Origin: Temnopleurus reevesii
Lineage: Eukaryota; Echinodermata; Echinoidea; Temnopleuroida; Temnopleuridae
Direction: 5' to 3'
DNA length: 21,980 bases
Assembly: GCA_036244855.1 (NCBI GenBank)
Contig: BQKZ01007816.1
Coordinates: 1-21,980 of the forward strand
The position numbers and the translations under genes were made by a program. Shown here one piece after another: positions 1-12,000 of this stretch. The notes beneath the pieces are model-generated. The model had not been told where the DNA came from. It was given only the letters and a program-made list of their open reading frames with translations, and made no database searches. Position 1 is the stretch's first letter. Each line of letters opens with the position of its first letter.

Positions 1-55
1 ATCTCTTCCTTCATTTGGCGGCGATCTGCTTGCATTTTCTTGGTGTAGTCCACAG
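1..55 (-). CDS. MLXIP: Mondo exon (partial): end of helix 2 and start of leucine zipper
   Basis: The acceptor is gttttgtag|ct at 56-57. Two bases finish an Ala codon, then VDYTKKMQADRRQMKEE, and the window ends inside the exon. It corresponds to TVEYITKLQQERGQMQEEA of vertebrate MondoA, the junction of helix 2 and the zipper that pairs with Mlx. The remaining zipper and the C-terminal domain are beyond position 1. Confidence 0.9.
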
Positions 56-3000
56 CTACAAAACAATCACAAAGTAAGCCAACATAATTTAATTATACTA
101 TAATTCAAGCAACTCATGCTAGTGGAATGCTAGAGAATACAATTCAATAACAAATGCACCTGCTCAGAGACAAATAGGATGAAAAATGTAAATGTATTCA
201 GGACGCAAACCCCATTTGCATCATTGGCCCAACAATTACATTATGTTTATTTTCTTGCAAACGTTACAGTAAATTCTGAGTAAATGATGACATTATAGAA
301 CAATGAGATTGAGATCTCTGCTTGTGGCTACCATTAAGGTGAACCAAACTTCCAAACATTATTATACACATTTCAAAATATATTCTAGTAAGGAGTAATA
401 TGGTCAAACATGATTTGAAATCTCCAACAAAGAAATTGACCCGAAAATATAGAAATGTAAAGTTGAATATCAAAAACTATGTATACATTTTATAATCATG
501 CACATCCAGTCCTTATCACACTGATAACTAACATACGTAACACCATTTTGCATCATGTATGTTGAAGCACTATCCTTGACACACTAAACAATAAGATATC
601 CTACCCACTTAAAGGCACAAGGATCAACTTACCTTTCAAGAGCATATTAGCCTTGCTGATCTTCGCGCTAGGATTCTGAGCCAGGGACGGTATCAACGAA
701 TGCAGTGTCTCAAAACCAGACTAAATAAAACCAAAGAAAGACAAAGACAAGCATTCATATTTAGTCTTCAAATAAACATCTCAAAATCTATATTTACAAT
801 TGTAATGTATTTTAAGTCGGCTTTTACAAGCAGCGCTTTATATCCCCTGGAAGAGTCACTACATAAAAAAGTATTAATATAATTATAATTTAATAATTGT
901 TCCAACTAAAAGCAGTCAGTGAGGTATCTGTATATCTCACAATTTCTTTCTTCATCCTAAGAACAGGAACATTTTGCTAAATGAAACAGGAGATCCGGGA
1001 CATTTTTCAGAAAATGTATGGTTAGTTTATGAGGAAATTTTGGGAATGGTAGTCATCCTGCAATCGAAGACCAGATGAGAACATTCAGATTAAATTTAAG
1101 AATCAAATCTCTCTACAAACTCTAAACACAAATTAAGACCCATAGATGGCCCTAGATACAGCTTTCACAAAAGATTATTCATGTGAGATGGGTTAGCGAC
1201 TTCGCGTCACTGGCTTGAGTGAATTTGTGTTCATTTTTGCCAGAAGAATTATTGAAAAAGCACAAAGTCCCTACAAAGATAATAACAAAGAAAAAGTCAC
1301 TTCCCCAGCTCCAAAACATAGACATTGACGGTATGGCCCATAATTGTCCATGGTGAGAATTGGAATTTAAGATTCAAGATTCTTTTATTTAACTCAATCA
1401 TGTAAAAACTAATCAATGACAGTCATAGCTAAATTAAAGAACAAATTTGAAGGGAACAAAATTTCAAACTTACCCTGATGTTGAATCTCCGTTTTTGTTC
1501 AGCCGAGATGTGAGACAGCTTTCCCCCTTTTTCCTATCAAAGTAGAAAATTGATGAAGATTGAATTTCATTTGAAATAGCATTAGAATATATCACTCAAT
1601 TACAAGAAGTGTAAGGACAGCCATGCCAATTTCATGTAATTTGATTAAAAAAATAAAGAAAATGGACATTCTACATCAAATTTGTAAAGTTAAGATGAAA
1701 TAATATTCAGTGTTGTTTCTAATCTATCAAAGATTGTTAATAATATCTCAATATTTCAAAAGAGGAAAATAAAATGAAGTCATAATAAATTTTCAAGAAA
1801 AAGGATGAATTTTAGCAAACATGTAATCCATTCCATTTAAGTGTCATAGAATTCAAATCAGAATCATTATTTCAATGTGTGTCTTATTAAAGGAAAATAA
1901 TCACATGCATATTCTCATATTGTGCAAAAGTAAAACACTGTTGGCAGCAAAATGAACAATATGACTATAAAAGCATGCACAAAATGGGGCATCCCAACAT
2001 ATTATTCTTAAAAGCTACACTATATCTTTCCTTTCTGAAACACAAACCCTGAAGTGAAATTACTAATGACAATAAAGAAGTCATCACCAGTCATTATTCA
2101 TAAATCAAATGCATGTGAAATGGAAAATAATTACATGTAGGACTATTCAGGCTACAAAGATATGCACCAAACATTACACAATTGTGCAATATTATTTCAA
2201 AGCTCACAAGTGAAGCGTTGGGATGGATTAGTATGTGTTGATATTAACAAAGTTATGACAACAATATCCCCATCATTACTCCAGACAGATAAAACTTTCA
2301 AACTGACTTCTGAAAATCCTTGCAAGCATTTGTCTTTCACAAATTTCTCCAACCAATCATTTTTGGAGAAGTAAAGTGTCCACAAAAATGAGCCTCTTAA
2401 GATGGTAGATGCAAATGAATAACCATGTACCCAAAAAAAATCTAGGCAAAATGACAATCAGCCTATCAATAAAACAATTAAAAAAAGAGGCAAGGTTATG
2501 CTGTGTACCATAACCACATCACACATGCATACAGGAGTCTCATAATAATAGCCATAGGGGAAAACATTCCAAACAAAATGAATGAATGTCATGTTGTAGG
2601 ACAGAGACAAGATGAAAGAGTTGTGCAGGCAAATCATTAAGAATAGAGTGCCTTAATTCTTTGCCTACCTCTTCTTGTGTGCCCATGTTTACATCACTCA
2701 TGCTCTGTAGGAGTGGAGAGAACATGGATTGGTCCAGGGTGAGGTATTCGGAAGGGAATGGGATGATGTAGAGGGTAGGAGAGGGGGAATGGAGAGACAC
2801 AGACACAGGTTGGCCCGGAGTGAGGTTGTAGGAAGGGGGTGGGGTGGTGTAGAAGGTGGGAGAGGTAGTGGGAAGGGGGTGGGGGTGATGTAGACAGTAT
2901 GGGTAGGGGGAGGTAGATGGTAGGAGAGGCAGGAATGGAGAGAGACACAGAAACAGGTTGGTCCGGGTTGAGGAAGTGGGAAGGGGTGGGGTGAGGTAGA

Positions 3001-6000
3001 AGGTAGGGGTGGTGTGAGGGAGATGGTAGAATGGGAGGTAGGGGATAAAGGATGGAGTAAGGTAAAGGGTATTAGGGGTAAGGTGGTGTGTGGGGTAGTA
3101 GTTGAAGTCGTGGTTAGGCAGTGGGATGGGGAGAGGTTCAGATGTGGGTGGGGTGAGTTAGAGGGTAGGGGTGCATGGACGGGGTGACATGGGTAAGGGT
3201 GGAGTAGGGTTGGGGTGGGGTGGGGTAATGTAGTAGGTAGGAGTGGGTAGGAGCAGGGTAAAAGTAAGGTAGTGGGTGGGAGTGAATAGGGTTGGGTGGC
3301 GTGAGTTATGGATAGGGTGGGGTGGGGTGAGGTATGGGTGGGGTGGGGTAGAAGAATGGCATGGAATGATGAAGTAGGCAGCATGGATGGGCATGTACAG
3401 TAGGGTCAGGAATGGGGTGTTTTAGAGGGTAGGGTGTGGGGTAGGGGAGGGGGAAAAGGTTATACTTATTACATATTTTTGCCAACCAGTATAAAATCCT
3501 TATTAGGTACATTTTGTTGTCCATATTTGATTGTAAGGTTATACAGCAAATAAATTTGAATATTGCACCACCCCAGAAAGAGATGCATTTCAAAGCACCT
3601 GGAAAAAGTATTCTATACACATCTATAAAGGTTTGCATGTTTATGTTCAAGGTGTTCTTAGCTAAGAACATATTCAAGAATGATTGGTAATATTTTCTCT
3701 CTGAATAATTGAGAATCTTACCACATGAAATTATTCTCAGTCATTTATATGTAAGAAACTTGGTACAACTCCACCATGAATTGAATATGGCGAGGCATTT
3801 TAAGAGGTTTGTCACATTTGTCTGTAGAGACAGACAGGGACTAATTCTATAAGGAATACTAAAAAGGGGTATACATGTATATAAAATAAAGTATAATGTA
3901 GGTATTCACTATAAATATGTAGCCTAGCTTGAAGAATTCTGACACAATTCAAACTAGAAGCTCAATAAAGGGGAAGGGAACAATATGACGGAACACAATC
4001 AAATACATTTTTGCATTTTACTAAAATATACAGAAATGACATGAGGCTCACATGACAAATATATTCAAAAAAAAGGGGGGGGGGGTAATTACTTAGAGTG
4101 GATTAGAATAGAATCATGTTCATAATAAATAAATGTATAACCCTTCTTGAGAAAACCCTGGCAGGGTTCAAGCTATTTGTGAAGAACAATTTAACCCTGA
4201 TAAATTATTAAACTTAAATGATGTCTATGTCAACTCAATTTGTTCATTTCAAACTGTTTTGACACAAATTCAATTACAACTGGGTTCCTATTGTTTGACA
4301 AGAAAACAATTCCCTGATTTTCCCCTAATTTCTGAGTGACATTTTATAACATTCCCCAATTTGTCCCCGACTGGAAAAAGGGAACTTGTTATCCAGGTTT
4401 TCTAGATACAGTGGGAACTCTGCCTGTCTTGCAATATAAAATGCTTTAAAAATATTGAGAGAATATTAGTGTATGACAAAGCCAAGGTTAATATGATGTG
4501 ATTATCTAAACTGGATTTGGCCACTACCCAAGATAATATATGCCTTTCACATAGCTTAGGGTATAAGTGCAAACCACAATACCCAACTTCTGTTACAATC
4601 ATACATGTACATGTGCAAGTTTCATTGAATAAATACTGTGGGTAGTGAAAATTATTGAACAAAGCTTTTTAGAACACCATTGCTCACCAAATTAAACTTC
4701 TAACTTTCTCTACCTAATAATTGCATAGTGATCCAAACTGGATATATTCATTGTAATTATAATAGAGAATGAGAAAGTACAAACTATGTACAGCTGGCAT
4801 AGCATGCCAATTCACCTCTTGATTCACAAGCAAAAGGAAAAAAATATGTTTGGTCGTCCTCCACTGACCAACCCTCAAAAAATGTCTAGGCATTCATTTT
4901 TGGTCATTGAAATGAAATGATCACAGTAAAGTTATAGATAAACATGCATACAACCTGAAAAAAAAATTATTTCCAGATTTGTTTGACTTTTCACTCCCTC
5001 TCAGTCCCATTTTTTGCATGACATGTGTTTTAAAAAATCTCAACAATATGGATAACAATTTTTTTCTGAACCAATATTTTTCAAAAACGTCATTGGAGGG
5101 CAAATAAACAATATTTTATCAGAGCAATTATGAAGAAGGATTGAGTGAGAATTTTTAGTTATATCCTTCACGTCAGTATTTCTACAAATCAAGCATAGTA
5201 CGTTGCCATAGGAATAACTTACATCCATATCCTCCACTGAGAGAGACATAGGGCTTGGTGCTGGACTGATAGCAATGGGGGTGGCACTTAGTGAGAATGC
5301 TGGTAACGTTGCTATGGGATCAGTTGATGGTTCTGTGTTGAAAGAGAGAGAAAGACAAATGGTCATAAATACATGATTACATGCTAGCAAGCACATCCCT
5401 TTTTAAACGAAACTTGCAATAAACAGCATAAGAAATATCCATAATTATATATATCATTAAGAGGCTACCAAATTGATATGAATATAAGAATCAATGTTAC
5501 CATTAATTGAGAACAAAATTCCCTGATTTTCCCTCACTAATTTGTCAACATTCACTGATAAATTGTCAAGTTCCCAGGATAAAAATCATCTGTGGGCCAG
5601 AAGGATGAACATGATTTGAAAATGAAAAAGTGATTAGGACACTATGTGATCACATTCTCTGATATTTTCTTAATTTTGAGAGATTACTATCAAATCCCCC
5701 TGATTTTTCCCTGACTGGAAAAATTGTGACTCATTTTCCAGGTTTCCTAGTAGCAGTGGGTTCCCTGCAATATATCTGTATTTGGATATCAAGCTTCATA
5801 CAATTTGTTTTACTAATTAAAAATGAATTTCCACTCACTCTGTACAGCTTTACTAGATTGAGCAATGTTACTTGTTGCTATGGTGATGACAGAACTAGCC
5901 GATGATGTAACGTTGCTAGGCTGAGGGGATGTAAATACAGATGCTAATGAAGAAGTGAAGAAACCTGTCGTCGGGGGCCGTGCAGTCTGTGTTTTGGCAG

Positions 6001-9000
6001 GCTCACTCGACTAAATAAGACAAGATATATCAAATACATGGCGTAAATATTCAGCATTGAATGAGAAACACCGCTAAACCTATTTTTTCTCTCTTACACA
6101 GAATCGTACTTTGGCACTCAAAATAAAATTGTCCGCTGACGACATTCCATCCATCAACAAAATATACCCAGGGACAGTAAATAATAAAGAACCTTAAAAT
6201 ACTCAAGAACCTACATGCCAATGTCAATTATTCCTGATGACAGCTAAATATAATATTACCTTCAACATCTAAGTCATTTATTACCACACTTCAAATATAT
6301 ACAAAAAGGAAATCAGAAAAGTCCTTTTTGACAAACGATTTTTTTACTACCATACTTCTCTCAACCTACCTCAAAGAAATGAATAAAAAAAACTAACAGG
6401 ACGGTAGTCTGAAGTAAAGTTTTACTTAAACTGGGGACAAGTCCATTGTAAGTCCTAGTTTAAATTAAACTCAGCTTCAACTTCGACTTGTTCTCAGACC
6501 ACCAGCCGTACTCTCTTATCCTACATATGAGCTTTACATTTTGCACTTTTAGATTAGCGAGTACTTGATAATAAGCTGAAAACTTTCCCTATGAATATTA
6601 TCCTACCACCAAAAAGGTGCATTCAAGAGGATGTTTCATGAAATTTCGTCACAGCGACAAGCAGTTATTCTTTAACAGTTATTCTAACAACAATCAGCTT
6701 TTCATCCAATCAAAATCGACAATTTAGTCAGCACTGACTTATATTCGCTGCAACAATTTTCATGAAACACCCTCCTGGATGAACATATTACTCACCAACA
6801 TCTTGATTGGAGCATTGCTTATTTTGGGCTTGTTAATAGCCGCCACCGTCGGCGTCGAAGCCAAAGCCAATGAGAGTGCACTAGGCTGGGTGGCCTGGGT
6901 GGGCTTGGTGGCTTGTTTGGGTTCAGGTTTCACCTGCTGAAAGACAACAGTCCTCACAGGTGTTGCAGAGCCACTCTCAGGTCGGATTGAAATGCTTGCA
7001 GGTGACGTGTCATACTTGCCTGGGTAGAAGATTGCAAATGAAAAAAGAGAAGCAGAGGAAGGGGGATTATATTTACCCTTCATTTGTTTGTTCGGAACAT
7101 TTGATTTTAAATATGACCAACATTGCAAATCTCTCAAGCCACTGCTTGGAGGAAGTAAGATCTATTTTGTCCGAACTAATCATTGTACCACCTTTATACT
7201 GATTGACCATAAACCTTCAACAATAACCTTACTTGTAGGAAAATAACATCATCCGTTTAGGTAATTCTAAACATTGGTACCTCAAAGGAAGACGTCTTTG
7301 ATATTCTACCAAAAAAGCTTAAAACATTCTGGAATATATTAATGAATCTGTATATAGAATTAAAAAAGTAAATCTTTACCAATGGCTGCAGAATGTGACA
7401 AAAATTGAAATATTCTGATCATACAAAACGATTTTGACTATACATACATGTGGATGCTTAGCTTCTAGAAAAATAAATTAATAAAAATAAATAATAAGGG
7501 TATTTCAATAAATATCAAAGAGTTCATCACCAATTAGCTGAACCAAATATCTTCCATGAGAGAAAGTTAGTGGTTACAGGCATCATGCTTTTCTTGAAAG
7601 AAAAATCATTTGGTTCAGCTGCTGGATGATTCTATATAAATTGTCAACCTCCTGCATATTCCAGACTGTTGGTACCTCTGGATGCAAATAACGTCATAAA
7701 TAAAAACAGGTGATCAAACATAATTACCAGTTCCTTCTGCAAGAAGCTGTGTAAGAAGAGCTGTACCACTACTTGAAGTGCTTGTCTTGCTAATCTCGCT
7801 CTTCGCAATCACAGGAGCTGGATCTGGAGAAGGAGGTGCTGGAGCAATCTTGGCCGGGGTCTTCGGTTTAATAGCCTGTTGTTTGGGTTTGACCACTTGC
7901 TTAGGCCCGATTCCGGCCAATGCCACAGGCTTGGTCTGAAGCTTGAAGGTAGTCTTCGGCCTGGTGTCAATAACATCTGGCACTGACGATGTGTTCTGCG
8001 GAGCCTGCAGTGGGGCGATGCTAATTGGGGTAGCCAGTGAAATGGAGGGCTGTCCTGTCGTGAACTGTATAGTCTGTAACGTTTGGACTGACTGCCCATC
8101 TGGTTGTGATTGCAGCTGCTGGGGCTGCTGAAGCTGCTGCGTGAGAGTCTGGGGTGTTACAAAAGTGGCCGATGGGCTCTGAAAGTTTTTGGCACCGGTA
8201 ATGGTGGCCATTTGCGAGAGTCCCGTGGTAGTAATGAAATTACGCCCAAGAATCTGGGTGAGAACGGGTTTGTTTTCAGTTACAGATGTTGTGACACCTT
8301 GCAGAAGTGGTTGCTGTTGCTGTGTTTGTGGTTGTATTCTTTGTTGTTGCAACTGGAGTTGCTGTTGTTGTTGCTGCTGCAGCTGTTGCTGCTGTTGCTG
8401 TTGTTTCTGTTGCTGTTGCTGCTGTTGCTGCTGAATAAGCTTCTGCTGGCGCTGATTCTTTTGTCTTTGTCGCCTTATTTGTGCCTGCTGCTGCTTCTGC
8501 TGTTGCTGTTGTTGCTGCTGCTGATGCTGTTGTTGCTGCTTTTGTTGCAAAAGTTGTTGCTCAATCTGTAGCTTCTGTTGTTGAATCTGTTGTTGCTGCT
8601 GTTGCTGCTGTTGTTGCTACTGTTGCTGTTCTTCATGCTGCTGCTGTTGCTGTTGCAGTCTTTGTTGCTGCTGGGCATTCTGTAGGACCTCCCCTGCCGA
8701 GACATGCTTAGCAACCTCCTGCAGCAGCTTGAGAGCCTGCGTCTGCTGAACTGTCAGTCCGGTGACATTGAGAGAGCCACTCAACCCCTGAGCCTGATGC
8801 TCCTGCTGCTGCTTCTGTACCTGAGCCAGGGTGGATGTAAGAGTATTCAGGAGCTGACGAGCCTTGGCCTGCGTCTCATTGTTCGTACTGGCAAACACGT
8901 TGGATGTCTGTTGTTGCACTGTCTGCTGCTGACCCTGTTGCAATTGCAGCGTTTGAGCGCCCGCAACTGTCGCACCTCCCTGAAGCATGCTCCCATTCTG

Positions 9001-12000
9001 ACTACCTTGTAGAAACTGCCCAACACTGGTCTGTAGAATATTTGCATCCTGCATAGCTACACCAGTCTGCAAGCTAGAAGTAGGTAAGCTACTGCTTCTC
9101 TGCATTGTGGCAGTTCTTGACTGAGGCTTCTGCTGCTGCTGGCCAAGATTTGCTGCTTGCAAAGTGATAGGGGTCTGCTGATTATTGCCTGAAGCAGACT
9201 GGTTTGAATTATTTGCCTGATGTTGCATGGCAAACTGAGGGCTTATCTGGTTGATCTGCACCTGCAAAGGCAAATACTGGTTGATCACCTCAGTCTGTTG
9301 TTGTTGTTGTGGCTGTTGTTGTTGCTGCTGTTGCTGCTGCTGCTGCTGCAGGAGTTGCTGCAGAACATTATTCTGTAAGTTCGTAATCTGCAGTCCACTA
9401 CCCGATGCGCCAAGCTGGTCCAAACTAGTGTTCTGAGCAGGCTGGGTGCCAAATGTACTCTGCTGCTGCTGCCCCAGCGAAGCCAGCCCAACCTGGTTGG
9501 AGTTCCCAGGGACAGAGTTCAAAATCAAATTGCCATTGTTCAGATTCAGGTCACTGATTTGAACCTGCTGGGAAAGCACATTCATGACAGTATCTTGGTT
9601 CTCCTGCTGCAGCCCAGACAGGCTAAAGGACATGGCATTCTGCCCATCAAGGTTCTGGTGAAGAGGTTGCAACGTCTGCTGCTGCTGCTGTTGCTGCGCC
9701 TGCGTTGGCTGGATATCCTGTAGCATTTGCTGCTGCGAAGGTTGCTGGTCCATTTGGCTGGTTCCGGCAACAAGCTGGAGGTCATCCATCATTCCTACAG
9801 ACTCTCCTCCAGTCATTGCTTGGGTTGTTTGAAATGATGACATCAAAGCACTGTCAACATTCAGCAGGTTCTGGAAGTGAATCAATAAAAAGAGTGGCAT
9901 AAACCCTGTGCGAATATGTAAAGGAGTGTCAAGTCAAATGGTCTTTATGAATAGAGCTGTCATTATGATTTATAAAAATCAATCTTACATTATATACAGA
10001 TTTTATCTCAAGAAGACACAAAACCACTTTTCAAGGCAGTTTCTATTTGCCGTTTGTTTTCTAACTTCTTGCCCCAAATTTTGACAAAATTGAAACTCAA
10101 TTGTGGTTAAGTATAACTTATTTTTTTCTCTTACTGATCAAGCATCAACAAAATTAATGCACAAAGGTTTCCATGCCATATCATAGATATCATTTGTAGA
10201 AATCTGTGAACTTTGATTAATAAATACAAGTAATGTATTTTACTGTTGCCTGTTTTTATTGCTGTTGTTTACCTACCTGTTGAAGAATCTGGGTCTGTGT
10301 TTGTTGACCTGTGAAGATGTAGGTGTTGGGTGGGGTGGAGCTAGCTGGACCAGACTTCATGATGTCTGCAGGAGAGAAGAAATAATGAAAATTACAGGAA
10401 AGAAATAGAGGAGAGTGAGTAAGAAAGGCAGAAATAGACATAGAGGCAGACAGAAAGTGGGACAATTGATGGAATCAGAATAAGGAGAGGAAAATGACGA
10501 CAAAAATAGCAATTGATTTAAGTGAGACAGTGTGACAAGGAAGACAGCAAGAAGGAAAAAGAGGAAAATGTGGCAAATGAGAAATACAATTCCCTAAATG
10601 ACACAATGTGGAGGAATTCTTACAGACATATGTCTCATAGTGCTAGAAAAGGTATTCAACAGATTAAAATGTGTACAAATCAAACATCACTGTGGAACTC
10701 ATCTACTACTCTTACTTGCATACTCTTTCCAATGAAACATTCAATTTGGACCCTTGAATAACTCAAAGTAGCAAAATAACGCAATGCATCATACCTGGTA
10801 GTGGTTCAAATGTATCCATCACATCATCCAATGATGGCTGTAGCTGAACCAAGCCAGGCTGAATGATGTCTGCATTCATACCAGCATGGGCTATGGTGGA
10901 GCAAAAGAGAGAGAAAAAAAGAAAATTAAGAAGATAAATGCATTATTGTTATAGTGTGAATATCATGTAGAATCTACTTATTTCTTCTTTTTTTTGGGGG
11001 GAGGAAGGTTGAGAATTTGTTGGATAACATAATACCCAGAATATAACAAGAAACATTTGATTAACCAAAATACCTGTTAGTACATCAAGGCTAAAGCATT
11101 TTGTATATTGATCCATGTCTAGTATCCCTGGTTGTCATTATCATTTCAATTTTCTTCAGAAAGAAGAGAAAATGTAAGAGCATATCAATTACAGTTTAAA
11201 CTCATCTTGCATAAATTGTACCAATTTGGTTTATTAATCTCTCATATCAGAAAAATTCATAAAATCTGTTGATGACACCAATATGACCCTATAATTTCCT
11301 CATGCATATGGGTGGGGGATGGCACACAGTCAAGATGTGTACAGAGTTATCTTGTATAAACCCTCAGGTATAAATAGTTCATCTTAAAATTACTTTCCAG
11401 GCATCAAAGATAATTAACTCATATGCATGCATCATTTGGCAATTGATGTATCATCATACAACTAATAAGCATTACATAAAGTATGAGGAAGTGAACATTA
11501 TATATTTGGCAAACTGCCATCATTTTGTTATGTACAAGAGTATTTTTGATTCAAGTTCTTTCTCAGAAATATCACGTGAGGTGGTTTGAAACACCTTCTA
11601 ACTATAGCATTCGTAATCCTTTTCAAGGATAAACGAGGTGATATATTCATTACAACCCTTAGATGGTTGACAAAAGAGAAAATAGACAAACTATTATGAG
11701 TCTGTGTGTCAATCAAAATGACAAGCGATTAATCCAGGGTTTGAGGTATAGGTTTTACCACGGAAATTAGAATATAATACTCTGTAGAAATAACCTATAG
11801 GTGAAATTTTATCACTGTCCCTACCTTTTTGTTTGTACCTATAAGAATAAAATATTTCATAAGGGATGGAGAGCATATTCCCTTTGTTTCCTTATTCAGT
11901 CTTTTTTGCAACAAATATAATTACAAAAAAACATGTTCCTAGCATTTAAATAAATTACAGTTCCTTTATCTTCACAAATTTGTCACATTCTGTGACTTGT

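Larger units (their letters stand above)
1534..5222 (-). other. Large intron with G-rich minisatellite and repeat fragments
   Basis: A 3.7-kb intron just upstream of the bHLH exons. Positions 1534-2700 are plain AT-rich sequence. The G-rich array fills 2711-3459. The rest holds a poly-A/poly-G run near 4068-4085, a dispersed repeat at 4279-4427 and a shorter one near 4848-4885. No additional exon is required, because the flanking exons join in phase 0. Confidence 0.85.
6011..6795 (-). other. Intron with two foldback elements
   Basis: A 785-bp intron between the two linker exons. Its right third carries a weak foldback at about 6397-6522 and a stronger one at 6627-6776. The rest is plain AT-rich sequence. 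Confidence 0.8.

Noticed and set aside
2698..3394. Long proline/serine/threonine-rich open frames on the minus strand (up to 228 residues)
   Set aside because: They are translations of the G-rich minisatellite; all three frames are similarly open and no motif or conserved splice structure supports a gene.
7714..8550. A separate 278-residue gene starting with a TTG inside the Q-rich region
   Set aside because: It is the same frame as the upstream half of the exon, separated only by the TAG at 8617-8619, and ends at a splice donor.
8110..8714. Poly-leucine, poly-cysteine, poly-alanine and poly-serine/asparagine open frames over the Q-rich exon
   Set aside because: These are other-frame readings of CAG/CAA repeats in the Mondo exon.
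8600..8720. A small intron that would splice out the TAG
   Set aside because: The only nearby minus-strand GT is in a poor donor context (GTCCTA) and a strong pyrimidine-tract acceptor is lacking within the CAG/CAA run.
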